Shown here: piece by piece, positions 1 through 12,162 of the stretch | How the letters are laid out: the number at the start of each line of letters is the position of its first letter | Numbering within the stretch: position 1 is the stretch's first letter | Assembly: GCF_045679555.1 (NCBI RefSeq) | Contig: NC_092093.1 | Location: 66,287,714-66,351,713, forward strand | Direction of reading: 5' to 3' | Origin: Salvelinus alpinus | Lineage: Eukaryota > Chordata > Actinopteri > Salmoniformes > Salmonidae | Length of the DNA stretch: 64,000 nt | Program-made: the position numbers and the translations under genes | Notes under the pieces: model-generated | Told to the model about the DNA's origin: nothing | Seen by the model: only the letters and a program-made list of their open reading frames with translations | Database searches by the model: none

Positions 1-688
1 TCTTTAAAAAAATCTAATATAGTAGGTCAAAGCTGTGTGCTTGAAAACCTTGGTAGAGCATGGGTGAAGTAGACATTGTGGCACATATGTGAATTTTCTT
101 TCTTTTTTGGTTTCAGACCAATGCCTACTTTTCACATCAAATGTATTTTTTTGTATTTAATAACCATATGGATATGCATAATAAAGTTGACAGGATGAAC
201 AGCAGAGGGCACTAAAACGTCAAAATGTATCGCACAAGCCCTGCTGAATGATCAAGACGTGAATAAGCATAAATCTACAGTAATCTCATTACCTGTACTT
301 GTTGATTTAAGTCTGTCAACAAAATGATACCTCTAGTGTTGACGGGTTCACTTCTTGAGTTGCTCAGTTTTAACCAACATTCTGAAAGCATGAAGGGAAA
401 TTGTATAATAAAGCCAATGCCACATTTCAACACAGTATTCTGAAAGTGTCCTTAGAAAATCTTTAATTCTCCATTGTCTTCTGTGTTTTCTTCTTTCCGT
501 CTTTTGCCCCTCTATTCTTACCTCACATGAGAGTAGCATTTTTGTATTTTTCGAAATACTTTTTTCTGAAGACTTCCCTAGATTACCACAAAACATTTCC
601 GCTTGCCATAGTAGCAGGACAAAGTAACGAAACTTTCGGGTAATATCAGAGTTCATCATTTATAATAATTACAACTCTATATCTGGAT
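1..688. other. No gene recognised
   Basis: AT-rich sequence with no recognisable coding region or repeat; the 103-codon minus-strand open frame at 348-659 has no family features. Confidence 0.5.
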
Positions 689-1323
689 ATATGCAGAACA
701 AAAATATAAACACAACATGTAAAGTGTTGGTCCCATGTTTCATGAGCTGAAATAAAAGATCCCAGAAACATTCCATACGCATAAAAAGCTCATCTCTCAA
801 ATTTTGAGCACAAATTTGTTTACCTCCCTGTTAGTGAGTATTTATCTTTTGCCTAGATAATCCATCCACCCGACAGATGTTGCATATCAAGAAGCTGATT
901 AAATAGCATGATCATTACACAGGTACACCTTGTGCTGGGGACAATAAAAGGCCACTCTAAAATGTGCAGTTTTGTCACACAACACAATGCTAGAGATGTC
1001 TCAAGTTTTGAGGGAATGTGGAATTGGCATGTTGACTGCAGGAATGTCCACCAGAACATTTGCCAGAGAATTGAATGTTAATTTCTCTACCATAAGCTGC
1101 CTTAATTCTGATTGGCTGGGCCTGGCTCCCCAGTGGGTGGGCCTGGCTCCCAAGCGGGTGGGCCTATTCCCTCCCAGGCCCACCCATGGCCGCGCCCCTG
1201 CCCAGTCATGTGAAATCCATAGATTAGGGCAAAATGAATTAATTTAAATAGACTGATTTCCTTATATGACTCAGTAAAATCTTTGAAATTGTTGCATGTT
1301 GCGTTTATATTTTTGTTCAGTAT
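689..1323 (+). mobile_element. Tc1-like deleted element
   Basis: The ends are inverted copies of AACAAAAATATAAACRCAACATG-type sequence (about 690-718 and 1295-1323). Near 1030-1115 the plus strand encodes a remnant ending ARELNVNFSTISCL, the helix-turn-helix DNA-binding region of Tc1 transposases. The catalytic half is absent. A GC-rich tandem repeat of a roughly 18-base unit (GGGCCTGGCTCCC core) lies at 1127-1185. At 635 bases it is a nonautonomous derivative. Confidence 0.75.
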
Positions 1324-1554
1324 CAAATCAACTGGACAAAATCCGCTCTATTACCCCTGAATGAGGAAATGTGTAATTCACAGCTGCCCGCATATATTCC
1401 CAGAGTCCAGCATTTCTGCTACCTGGGGAAATAAAGGTATCCTTCTTTGCAATCAATTGTAAACTTCAACACCATCTTTAAAAGCAAAGAGTCTGATTTG
1501 AAAAGATGGGAGCAAATCCCAAACTCTTTCCAGGCTTGAGTCTCGATAATTGAA

Positions 1555-1957
1555 ATTAATATATTGCCAAGAATCCATTTTTATAGTTCCATGATCCCTC
1601 TTTCACCACCAGCAGGATATTGGGATAGGCTACATTCATCACTTGCCAAATTCATTTGGAAGATGAAACATTGTTCTACCATTCAGTGGGAAAAATGTGC
1701 TGCTGGCCAAAACCTCCAAAATTTCAAATTCTATTTATGGGCTTTTATTTTACACCCTGGTTAAATCTTGGTACAGCTTTATCCTAGTTGCCCCTCACAG
1801 ACTACAAGACATAACCCATTCTAATATTCCACTCAAATACTGCAAAGTCAAATTTGGTTATGTCACCAGGCAGGCCAAAACTCCATTGCACCAAAACAGG
1901 TTGACATTTCAGGAGTTCTTTTCAAACAGTTATTACACTAAAAGGGCATTATCATAA
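1555..1957 (+). pseudogene. L1-type LINE ORF2 fragment
   Basis: Degraded coding sequence, split over two frames. The first frame reads PLSPPAGYWDRLHSSLAKFIW then QNLQNFKFYLWAF. This matches the region C-terminal to the reverse transcriptase domain in fish L1 ORF2 proteins (PRL.F..S.IPLSPP, then SKFIW, then LPNFK.Y.WAF). A frameshift follows near 1750. Both ends are truncated. Evidence is residue pattern only. Confidence 0.6.
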
Positions 1958-2430
1958 TGTTCACAATTTTACAGTGTTATTTCAACCTCGTAGTGTGGAA
2001 ATAGATATAAAACATAGGCAAATCACATTTCTGACTGCACTGGGCTTTTACGAATGAGATAGATGAAGTGATCTTATACCTGCTTATACCTGCTCTGCTG
2101 TTGGCCCAGGAGGCCAGTCTGCTTGTGTGCCTTTATCTGTGGGGACAAGGGATTCTCACAGATCCATTACTGCACTGAAAGTGTACATAACTGGGAAATG
2201 ACAAACACTCAACTGTGATTGAGATCAAATGTTGCCGTCATTGAAGAGGATGCATCCTTTTGTAGCCTCACTTATGATGTCATCACTCTTCAATCCGAAA
2301 GTAAACCATAACCACTGACCCTCAAGGCACTGTCTTTCGGTGCGCTCCACTGTGGCCCCTTAGGTCTGTTTTTCCTCCACTTGTGGCCTCAGTGTTCCAG
2401 CTATTTTTAAGGAACACTAACACTTTACTA
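1958..2430. other. No gene recognised
   Basis: Unclassified intergenic sequence between the L1 fragment and the next LINE. Confidence 0.5.
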
Positions 2431-3573
2431 CTTCCGGCGCCGAAAAGAGATGGCTGCCTCGCTTCGTGCTCCTTGGAAAATATGCAGTATTTTGTTTTTT
2501 TACGTGTTATTTCTTACATCGGTACCCCGGGTAATCTTAGGTTTCATTACATACAGTCGGGAGGAACTACTGAATATACGATTAACGTCAACTCATCATC
2601 GTTCCTACCAGGAATATGACTTTCCCGAAACGGATCCAGTGTCTTGCCTTCCACACAATACAATGGATCTGATCCCAGCCGGCGACCCTGTGCGACGCCG
2701 AAAAAGGGGAAAACGTGGCGGTCTCGTGGTCAGGCTTCGGAGACGGGCACATCGCGCTCCACTCCCTAGCATACTACTCGCCAATGTCCAGTCTCTTGAC
2801 AATAAGGTTGATGAAATCCGAGCACGGGTAGCATTCCAGAGAGACATCAGGGATTGCAACGTGCTCTGCTTCACGGAAACATGGCTAACTCAAGGGACGC
2901 TAACGGAGTCGGTGCAGCCAGCTGGTTTCTCCATGCATCGCGCCGACAGAAACAAACATCTTTCCGGTAAGAAGAGGGGCGGGGGGGTATGCCTTATGAT
3001 TAACGAGAAGTGGTGTGATCATCATAACAACACACAAGAACTCAAGTCGTTCTGTTCACCTGATCTAGAACTCCTCACAATCAAATGTCGACCGCATTAT
3101 CTACCAAGGGAATTCTCGTCAATCATAATCACAGCCGTATACATTCCCCCCCAAGCAGACACATCGATGGCCCTGAACGAACTTTATCTGACTCTTTGTA
3201 AACTGGAAACCACACACCCTGAGGCTGCATTCATCGTAGCTGGGGATTTTAACAAGGCTAATCTAAAAACAAAACTCCCTAAATTCTATCAGCATATCGA
3301 TTGTGCTACCAGGGCTGGAAAAACACTAGACCATTGTTACACTAATTTCCGCGACGCTTATAAGGCCCTCCCCCGCCCCCCTTTCGGAAAAGCTGACCAC
3401 GACTCCATTTTGTTGATTCCAGCCTACAAACAAAAACTCAAACAACAAGCTCCCGCGCTCAGGTCTGTTCAACGCTGGTCCGACCAATCTGAATCCACGC
3501 TTCAAGACTGCTTCGATCACGCAGATTGGAATATGTTCCGCATCGCGTCCAACAAGATTCTCCTCTGTGTCTA
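2431..3573 (+). mobile_element. LINE 5' half with APE endonuclease ORF
   Basis: One uninterrupted frame of 374 codons starts at the ATG at 2450, just inside the element's 5' end (CTTCCGGCGC). It encodes an apurinic-type endonuclease used by jockey-superfamily non-LTR retrotransposons to nick target DNA. Seen in order: a hydrophobic N-terminus, a basic stretch (RRRKRGKRGG), LANVQSLDNK, the CFTETWL catalytic Glu, AVYIPPQ, VAGDFN with catalytic Asp/Asn, KTLDHCYT and ADHDSI. The copy stops shortly after WNMF, so linker, reverse transcriptase and tail are missing. The unbroken frame suggests a fairly young insertion. The minus-strand copy at 41102-44123 is a close relative. A 3'-truncated LINE is unusual, because 5' truncation is the rule; a later deletion is the likely cause. 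Confidence 0.85.
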
Positions 3574-4601
3574 AGAGCGTGTGAATTGTTTCTAGTTATT
3601 ATGTCCATTTTCAAAGCAATTGTTCAAAATAGATCTATTGCATTTGGCAGTTAATGGAGCACTTGTAAATCCCGAACAACAGAAATGCTAATTGTCACAG
3701 CCTTGTCTCAATTGCAAGGCAATTATTTCAGAAGTTCACTTGTCTCGTAATTGCAGCCCTCTAATGAAATCACGACATTGAAAAAACAAATAGGGCAATT
3801 TGGGGAAATGCATATCAATAAGGACACTTCACTAGACTGTCAGGAGAAATATACTCTGGGTTATGGGCTTAAAAAAAAGAAGACATCTGTACCATGTCAG
3901 ATATAGAGTTGCATCACCATATATTACACTTGATATACATCACTGAAGACTGAAACATAACAAAACTGTTTGACATAGAAACACCGGATTTTCATCAGTT
4001 CAAAAAATACAATCTTTATTAATTACGAAATGACAAATATGAATAACATTCCACACACAAGGCCAAAGAGGGCACTTTGTCATTGACTGCAGGAAAGGGC
4101 TACAGTATGTATGTTCTCTCAGAGAGAAGAATGTAATATGTAGACTACATTTGCTCACTGAAAGCCCTCATCGGAAGAACACACCCCTTAAACGTTGGTC
4201 TGAAAATCAGCAAGAGACTCTTTGTTATTCATGAAGCGTCTCAGAGTAGGAGTGCTGATCAGGTCCCCCCCATCCACGCAATTTTATTCATTGTGATGTA
4301 AAAGGCTAAACTGATCCTAGATCGGCACACCTGAGAAGCTTTATGAACATAGGTATTTTGAGCTTTCCTCTTAGAAAGCTCAATATGGAGACATGGTTAT
4401 TGAGCCATTTAGGAGCCACATACTTCAGGTCTATCCTTCGTTTGTCTTCGTAGACATTTGCTCCTCTACCTGCGCTACAGAGGGCCTGGTTCATGTGGTG
4501 GGAGCACCTCGTGAATCCATTCACATGTTCTTACCACATGGCGGAGGAAAAATATGACTTCAAGATTTGCAGACGGAGAACTGACCGTACTCTTGAAGTA
4601 A
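3574..4601. other. No gene recognised
   Basis: About 1 kb of AT-rich intergenic DNA with no family features and no clear repeat. Confidence 0.5.
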
Positions 4602-4786
4602 GGTCTCTATTCAATCCGTATCATGGACGTTCAGCGTTATTGAAGTTTAAAGGCAACGTTCCGGTGTCAGTGGAGACTCCTTTCAATGTAAACGCTGCAT
4701 TGTGTCGGCTCAATCAGGAAATGACCCGTTACTTTTTGATCGCGCAATCTCTAACTCTTCGGCGAAGCAGATTGAGTAGAGCCCTA
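4602..4786. mobile_element. MITE with GGGCTCTATTCAATC ends
   Basis: Inverted ends read GGTCTCTATTCAATCCGTATC on the left and, reverse complemented, AGGGCTCTACTCAATCTGCTT on the right. A half copy of the same family is at 61214-61325. The family is common in salmonids by my recollection. The open frame 4493-4798 overlapping it is incidental. Confidence 0.65.
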
Positions 4787-5165
4787 CGATGTGTTTGAGT
4801 TAGTGCCACGCCGTGACAGATTCTCAGAGGTGTAGAGCCATTTCATCAAGGCTCTGAGAGGGCTTGTGTGTGGAGCTGGAGGAGTACTCTCAGGAATGTG
4901 AAAAAGCGTGAGGTGAAATATGAATTCACCTGTCAGAAATATTAAAGACTCGTGTGTAACAGAACACCAAAAAGGTATTAATACCTTTTGAACATACAGC
5001 GAGAGCCATGCATATTTTATCCAACTTGCCACAACTGAAGTTCCCTCTGGGAAAAGCAAAGTAATTCTATTCCATTCTATTCTAATGGATCATCTTCTTG
5101 TCATGACAGAGAAGGAAGAGAGAGCATAATGAAATCAATGACATTACTATAATAGAAAAAAGTAC

Positions 5166-6720
5166 AGTGGCGATCCGTCATTCATGTTTAGCTTTTTTTT
5201 ATTATTGCCTGTTTTTCATGTTATTTTGGCATTAATACATGTCACATATCAGTTTGCAAACAATATTACAAAATAATAATGGAGTAAATAAAGCCGCATA
5301 CAAACTTGGTCTCTTTTTTGCTTTCTTGAGTAAGGTAGCTGCAAAATACAGGCGTTTCAGCCTAGCTCAGTGCTTTCTGTGGTGGTGGGGCAGCCAGCGG
5401 AAAATACGGAGCGTAGGGGTTGGTAATGTTCTCTAGTTGCGCTGTGATTGGCTCAGTGTTCTGTTATTCATGGATACACCATGTCCCCGCAAAATCTAAG
5501 GGTAGAGCTCGAATATTCAAGCCCCTTGGGTGCTGCCATAGAGTTACATTAGAAGTGCCCATTCAAGAAGGCTCAAGGTCACAGGTCACAGATAAAATGA
5601 CGTCAAATCACATTATATCTACAGTAGCTTTGATTGGACTCATCATGTCAACATCATACTTTCAAAATCAATCTACTGGCAAATCCTTTTCAATCCTTGT
5701 TATATGAAGAGAAATAATGAAGAGAAATGATAGATACAACGTATCTGTCCTCATTGGACATAAACATTACACAACAAGTTGGAAATCGCAATTCAACATT
5801 GAGTGGTTTGGAAGGAAACAGTGGCTAACTGCAAGCATTGCAAAGCACTCACTAGCCTGCTATTCAGTGGAGTGGGTGTGTGTTCCCAAGTTTGGGTTTA
5901 AGGGTCTCTTTACCAAGCTTAAAAGGATAAAAATTCAACATTGACCATGCTGTCAATCCAGCATGACTTCTGCCCTGCTCAAAACAACTGGAAACTCAGA
6001 ACTGGGAAATCTCAGACTTCAGTGAGTTCCAAAAAACTGTGAACTCGGGAAAAAGCGAGCTCTGACTGGGAAAATACGTTTTGAAAGGTAATCCAACTCC
6101 CCTCATAATTTTGCCTACTGTTCTGACTTGGTGGTGCACATGCAGCCTATAGCCTGTTTTAGAGAAACGTAATAATCAAATATTGTAAGAGCTTTCATTG
6201 TCTGCTTATATGCTCCCTTTATTTATCCTACTGTTCTGACTTGGTGTACAGGGAGAATACTGTAAGAACGGCCCATGTTCTGAATTCTGTCGCAGTACAT
6301 TTCCAAAGTGCTGAACAAATAGTTTATATTGACTACGTCCGTCCTGTCTTAATTGAAATTATGGATAGCCTCTTATCCGCTCATCATCCCCTTATGCCAT
6401 AGTTTGTACATCTCAATTGTCAGTAGAAACCACATTTGTTTAAGCTAGTCAGCCATATCAGCTATGTTTTTTTAAAAGGCAGTAAATGAGGCTGAATGAA
6501 CTGTTTTGTTTCCAGACAAGGCTCCGCTGATAGCCAGGTGTAGCAGTGGTAAGGTGTTGGGACTGTTGTTGGGACTCTGCTGTTGGGACAGCTTTATGTA
6601 GGCCCTAACAGTTTGTTGGCACCGTTTGTCACGTTTTAGTGCAATTCATGTATTGTTTAGTGTTGTGTTGTGGCTTTTTCTTTTGCCCCACCAAGATTTA
6701 CATGCTAAAATCATCATTGA
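5166..6720 (+). repeat. Long interspersed salmonid repeat, noncoding
   Basis: I recognise much of 5326-6110 as a dispersed sequence found in many salmonid loci (blocks around GGTTGGTAATGTTCTCTAG and CAAGCTTAAAAGGATAAA). The limits are uncertain and no protein signature is seen. Two open frames (5420-5707, 5717-5944) lack family motifs. The superfamily is not identified. The stretch 4787-5165 before it holds nothing recognised. Confidence 0.45.
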
Positions 6721-7656
6721 TAAAGTATAATGAAGATGATTATTCTACTTAATCAACGTAGGTCTGATTAACAAACCTGCAAGTTAGAACTTCTTCAAAA
6801 AACGGTAATTGCAAAATTTATAACAAAAGTCTGCTGTAATATCAGTGTTTTTTGGAGGATCTGCATGCTCTGAATGTATCAAACAAACTATTACTTGAGG
6901 ATTCATGACGTCTCATCACATTTGATGTAGCCTATGCTCGGTAAATCCAATGTGCGCGCGCGCGATATATCAGTTTGACCCTGACCTCTGTGGGATAGCA
7001 CGGGGCCTTATATCATGGTGGAGGTGTGAGGCTTTCCTGCCTGTGTGTGTGTGTGTGTGTTGCATGTGGTTGATACTGAACAGGAAGCACATGCCCCACC
7101 ATGCGTCTAGGGAGTCGGTGGCAGTGGCGGCAGGTGCAGTGTTTTGGTACTTTTGATCTGTCCTCAGCCCACCTTCCTACTATGACACTGTGATTATCCT
7201 GTGTACTGAACAGCCTTTGATTCATTTGTCTCCAGGCTATTTTTGGGCTTCATCTTTTCTCCTTTCAATGTTGTTTTACACTGGCTATCTGGTAAACACA
7301 CACTTGACCAGACGTGCTCAGAGTATGTTCATCGGAATGAGCAGAAGGCGCATATTACTGGACACACGTTGTCGAAGGATCTGGGTTAAGCAGACAGCGT
7401 GAAGCACAGGCAAACAGAAAAGGACCAGCACAATATTGTACAAAGGTTGCAATTATATACCTACCCGTGATGCCAAGTCCATACAATGCCAAGTCCATAC
7501 ATACAGTACAGATTATATGTTGGTTAACTGAGGTGATAATTCTGCATGACTAGGAAGCAGAGACCCGAACAGAGCTGAGGAGAAGAAGGGTCATTGTGCC
7601 AAAAGCAGCCCATACACAAAGCACTGGTCCACTTTCTTTCAGCACCTGTCTGTTTT
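6721..7656. other. No gene recognised; short GT tract
   Basis: Intergenic; contains a (CG)n run at 6954-6963 and a (GT)10-like microsatellite at 7042-7060. No coding evidence. Confidence 0.5.
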
Positions 7657-8105
7657 GGAAAGAAAACAAATACTTGGTTGGATGGCCATCAAACCCCTGC
7701 AACTCATCCAGAACGCTGCAGCCGGCCTGGTGTTCAACCTTCCTAAGTTCTCTAATGTCACCCTGCTCCTCCACACACTCCACTGGCTTCCAGTCAAAGC
7801 TCTCATCCACTACAAGACCATGGTACTTGCTTACGGAGCAGCAAGAGGAACTGCCCTTTCCTACCTTCAGGCTATGCTTAAACCCTACACCCTAACCCGA
7901 GCACTCCGTTCTGCCACCTCTGGTCTCTTGGCCCTCCCACACCTACGGGAGTGCAGCTCTTGCTCAGCTCAGCCCAGTCCAAGCTCTTCTCTGTCCTGGC
8001 ACCCCACTGGTGGAACCAGCTTCCCCCTGAAGCTAGGATAGAGAGTCCCTGTCCATCTTCTGAAAACTTCTGAACCACTACCTCTTCAAAGACTGCCTTA
8101 ATAAT
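7657..8105 (+). pseudogene. L2-like LINE C-terminal fragment
   Basis: The plus frame encodes the region C-terminal to reverse transcriptase typical of L2/CR1-like LINEs: LQLIQNAAAGLVFN, LLHTLHWLPVKALI, YKTMVLAYGAA, ALSYLQAMLKPY. The expected R in QNAAARL is changed to G. The frame breaks near 8040, and sequence to 8105 resembles the remaining tail. Similar, shorter pieces are at 13897-13978 and the matching 3' tails at 9125-9317 and 14167-14345. Confidence 0.7.
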
Positions 8106-9124
8106 ATCTTCTTAAACGGAAAGTCCCCAAAATTGGGCATTAGAATATATCTTTTTTAATATGTTTACATGACCTATTTGATTGATTTCCCGCTGTTTTA
8201 TGAGTCAGAAGACAGACATCCAGACCTTCCTAGGACGATGTCAACGTCCTCTGTCAAATAAACGTATATTTGCCTCCCTCTAGTGGTTGCCTGCATCATT
8301 ACATCCATTTATATAACTTCACTGCAACATTACGTCAAAGGGGTGGTCCTTTGATAAACATTTAATCAGCTCAACTGCATCATGGCACAGATGGCAAAGC
8401 ATCCTGAATTTGTCTCGAGCAGGCGGATATAAATACATTACTTTCATAGCTCTACAATAAAGAATGCGACCTACACACACCCTAAAATAAGTAAAGAATA
8501 TATTGTTTTATATTGTTTATTGTCGGAGGCAGACACAATTGCATATGCTCAGAATGACAAAATGTAGCCTTTTACATAGCCTTTCTCCCCTTGTCTATAG
8601 GAGGGTCGCACCAGGTTTAAATGGCCCAAATGTTGATTTAGACATTCACAAATTTGACAGATGTTTACTATCACTAATGTCATGATATGTTTGGTAAAGT
8701 AATTGGTAAAGATGGTGACATATCTTGGGTGGATGTTCCTAAAACAGATTATAATTATATATGAACATATTATAAAGTATGAAAAGGCTTATTCATTCAC
8801 AATTTAGATTTTTTTTAATCGTACCATCATATTTGTATATGTTTTATTGCACTTTTATTGTGTACTAGATCATAAATAAAGAATTCCAGGTGAAAGCCAA
8901 AGGTCAAAGCTTTCTGGGGGGTGGGGGGGGGGGGGGGGGGGCACTACTACATGAATAAAAATATTGCCCTCTTTCTAGATTGATGACTAAAACCATAGTG
9001 AAACAGTGCAAAACGTCTGTCAGGTCAACTTTAATCCCAAAGCACTCTCCTTCGCACCCCCTCCTCACTCTTCCCCCCAAATAAACAAACAATACAATAC
9101 AAAAAAAGAAAAGCCTTTCGTGAT
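8106..9124. other. No gene recognised
   Basis: AT-rich stretch without coding evidence; interrupted by a G run at 8916-8941. Confidence 0.5.
8916..8941. repeat. Poly-G run
   Basis: Twenty-six bases of G with one T. Prone to sequencing and assembly error. Confidence 0.9.
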
Positions 9125-9317
9125 CTAAAACTCACACTTGACTTTTATTCCCCCTTACTAGCTCTGACTTTCCTGATAGCTACTTTATTGAAGAAAAAAT
9201 GTACTTACTATGACTGTGATACAGTATTTGGTTGTCCCACCTAGCTATCTTAAGCTGAATGCACTAACTGTAAGTCGCTCTGGATAAGAGTGTCTGCTAA
9301 ATTGCTAAAATGTAAAA
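9125..9317 (+). repeat. L2-like LINE 3' tail
   Basis: Matches 14167-14345 along most of its length (CTAGCTATATTAAG-type block, then GTCGCTCTGGATAAGAGTG and TGCTAAATTGCTAAAATGTA). The terminal part is the same tail carried by the SINE at 37972-38124. Confidence 0.65.
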
Positions 9318-9486
9318 AATGGCTTCAGTTGACCAAATACTGTCTGAGCCAAAAATCACCTCTTACGTACAAGATGGCTCTCTGATGGTGTGGATGGTAG
9401 TGGTGTGTGTGTGTGTGCTTCTCCCCAGAGCCACAAACAACCGGCTGGTTTCAGATGGCACCCCCGTGTGCAACTGTCAGAATCTA

Positions 9487-9714
9487 TGTGATTATAGCTT
9501 TTCTCAATATCCTTGAAATATCTACTATATTGTTACTACTGTATATTGCCATGTTTTATATAAAGATGCAATATGCAGAAATTGCTCTGTAATTTCCTGT
9601 TGTGTTGTCTGCAAACTTGATGATTGAGTTGGAGGCGTGCTTGGCCACGCAGTCATGGGTGAACAGGGAGTTCAGTGTGATTATAGCTTTGCTCAATATC
9701 CTTGAAATATCTAA
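9487..9714. repeat. Pair of 38-bp direct repeats flanking a LINE piece
   Basis: The 38 bases beginning TGTGATTATAGCTTT at 9487 recur at 9676 with one mismatch. Between them lies unrelated sequence plus a displaced fragment (9607-9675) of the neighbouring LINE. This indicates a local duplication or template switch. Confidence 0.8.
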
Positions 9715-12060
9715 CCTATTGAAATATTCACAACACTGTCTGTGAGGGTGGTCCATTTCAGTTTGTCAGTGATGTGTATGCCAAGGAACTTGAAGTTTCC
9801 ACCTTCTCCACTGCGGTCCCGTCAATGTAGATAGGTGGGTGCACCCTCTGCTGTTTCCTGAAATCCACGATCATCTCCTTAGTTTTGTTGACGTTGAGTG
9901 AGAGGTTGTTTTCACAAGGGGGCTGAGAGGAACCCTTGTGGGGCCCCAGTGTTGAGGATCAGCGGAGTGGAGGTGTTGTTTCCTACCTTCACCACCTGGG
10001 GGCGGCCCGTCAGGAAGTCCAGGACCCAGTTGCACAGGGCGGGGTTCAGACCCAGGGCGTCGAGCTTAATGATGAGCTTGGAGGGTACTATGCCGTTGAA
10101 TGTTGAACTATAGTCAATAAACAGCATTCTTACATAGGTATTTCTCCTGTCCAGATGGGATAGGGCTGTGTGCAGAGTGGTGGCGATTGCATCGTCTGTG
10201 GATCTATTGAGGTGGTAAGCAAATTGAAGTGGGTCTAGGATGTCAGGTAAGGTAGAGGTGATATGATCCTAAACTAGTCTCTCAAAGCACTTCATGATGA
10301 CAGAGGTGAGTGCTACGGGGCGATAGTCATTAAGTTCAGTTACCTTTGCCTTCTTGGGTACAGGAACAATGGTGGCCATCTTGAAGCATGTGGGGACAGC
10401 AGACTGGGATAGGGAGAGATTGAATATGCCCGTAAACACACCAGCCAGCTGGTCTGCGCAAGCTCTGAGGACGCGGCTAGGGATGCTGTCTGGGCCGGCA
10501 GCCCTGCGAGGGTTAACACGTTTAAAGGTTTTACTCATGTCGGCCACGGAGAAGTGGGGGGCCCACAGTCCTTGGTAGCTGGCCGCCTCGGTGGCACTGT
10601 GTTATCCTCAAAGAGGGCAAAGAAGGTGTTTAGCTTGTCCGGAAGCAAGACGTCGGTCTCAGCGACGTGGCTGGTATTCCTTTTGTAGTCCGTGATTGTC
10701 TGTAGTCCCTGCCACATATGTCTCGTGTCTGAGCCGTTGAATTGCGACTCCACTTTATCTCTATACTGATGTTTAGCTTGTTTGATTGCCTTGCGGAGTG
10801 AATAACTACACTGTTTATATTCTGTCATATTACCAGTCGCCTTGCCATGGTTAAATGCGGGGGTTCGCACTTCCAGTTTTGCGCGAATGCTACCATCTAT
10901 CCACCGTTTCTGGTTAGGGTAGGTTTCAATATTCACAGTGGGTACCACATCTCATGTACACTTCCTTATAAACTCAGTCACCATATCCGTGTATGGGTCT
11001 AGATTATTTTCGCAAGCTACCCGGAACATATCCCAGTCAACGTGATCAAAACAATCCTGAATTGGTCAGACCAGCGTTGAATAATATGAAGCACGGGCAC
11101 TTCCTGTTTGAGTTTCTGCCTATAGGACAGGAGGAGCAAGATGGAGTCGTGGTCAGATTTGCCGTAAGGAGGGCGGGGGAGGGCTTTGTACGCATTCCAG
11201 AAGTTTGAATGGTCGAGAGTCTTAGTAGCCAAGTAGGACAGTCGATATGTTGATAGAACTTCGGCAGCCTAATCCTCTGATTTGTTTTGTTAAAATACCC
11301 AGCTACAATAAATGCAGCCTCAGGATATGTGGTTTCCAGTTTGCATAAAGTCCAGAAAAGTTATTTGAGGGCCGCCGAGGTTTCGGCTTGAGGTGGGATG
11401 TAAACGGCCGTGGCAATGATGGAGGAGAATACTCTTGGGAGATAATATGATTGGCATTTAATTGTGAGATATTCTATGTTCGGGTGAACCAAAGGACTTG
11501 AGTTCCTGTACGTTCCTAGAATTACACCATGAGTCGTTAATCAGGAAACACACCCCTCCGCCCTTATGCTTCCCGGAGAGATATTTATTCCTGTCTGCGC
11601 AATGTACTGAGAATCCCTCTGGCTTTATCGTCTCCGACAGAGTATCCCGAGAGAGCCATGTTTCCGTGAAACAAAGTATGTTACAGGCCCCGATGTCTCT
11701 CTGGAAAGAAATCCTTGCTCTAAGCTCATCAACTTTGTTATCCAAAGATGGAAGCGGTGGATGGTGTGCGCACCTAAGTCGAACCAGCAGGGCACCTCGA
11801 GTGCCTCTCTACCGCCGGCGATGTTTTGGGTCGGCCTCTGCAATAAGTTCCATTGCTCTGGGGAGAGTGAACAAAGGATCTGGCTCCAGGGAAGTCGTAT
11901 TCCTGATCGTAATGCTGGTAGTTCTGGTGAGTTACCGCCGCTCTAATGTCCAATAGTTCTTCCCGGCTAATAATGTAAAAAAAATAGTACATAAAAAACG
12001 AAATACTGCAAAGTTTTCTAAGAGCTAGTCGTGATGCTGCCATGTCCATTGGCACCATCT
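9607..12060 (-). mobile_element. Rearranged LINE with EN and RT remnants
   Basis: Same family as 41102-44123, minus strand, with the 5' end near 12058. Fragments read, from 5' to 3': the N-terminal hydrophobic segment, LDNKVDELRAR and CFTETWLSRDTL of the endonuclease, then the linker (MWQGLQTITDYK). Next come [16 protein letters not shown] and [14 protein letters not shown] of the reverse transcriptase, then MLFIDYSS and [10 protein letters not shown]. The FADD-containing piece is displaced to 9607-9675 beside a direct repeat. Multiple frameshifts and stops make it a dead copy. Its 5' end lies 29 bases from tRNA-Arg. Confidence 0.85.
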
Positions 12061-12069
12061 TCTAAGGAT

Positions 12070-12074
12070 AAAAA
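12070..12074 (-). terminator. Pol III T-run terminator of tRNA-Arg
   Basis: Five consecutive T on the minus strand, 15 bases past the tRNA 3' end; the usual vertebrate Pol III stop signal. Confidence 0.7.
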
Positions 12075-12089
12075 CAAGCCGATTTCAAT

Positions 12090-12162
12090 AGACCCAGGTG
12101 GGACTTGAACCCACAATCCCCAGCTCCGGAGGCTGATGCCTTATCCATTAGGCCACTGGGCC
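12090..12162 (-). tRNA. tRNA-Arg (anticodon CCG)
   Basis: The 73-base minus-strand sequence folds as a full cloverleaf. The acceptor stem GGCCCAG/CTGGGTC has one G-T pair. The D stem is GCCT/AGGC. The anticodon stem TCAGC/GCTGG carries loop CTCCGGA, so positions 34-36 read CCG. The T arm is GTGGG-TTCAAGT-CCCAC. The A and B boxes are intact, and five T residues follow 15 bases downstream (12074-12070), as expected for RNA polymerase III termination. CCA is not encoded, as normal in eukaryotes. It lies just beyond the 5' end of a minus-strand LINE. I see no SINE body attached, so a genuine gene is more likely than a SINE head. Confidence 0.9.

Noticed and set aside
5420..5944. Two adjacent open frames that might be exons
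   Set aside because: They lie in a sequence I recognise as a dispersed salmonid repeat and have no family features.
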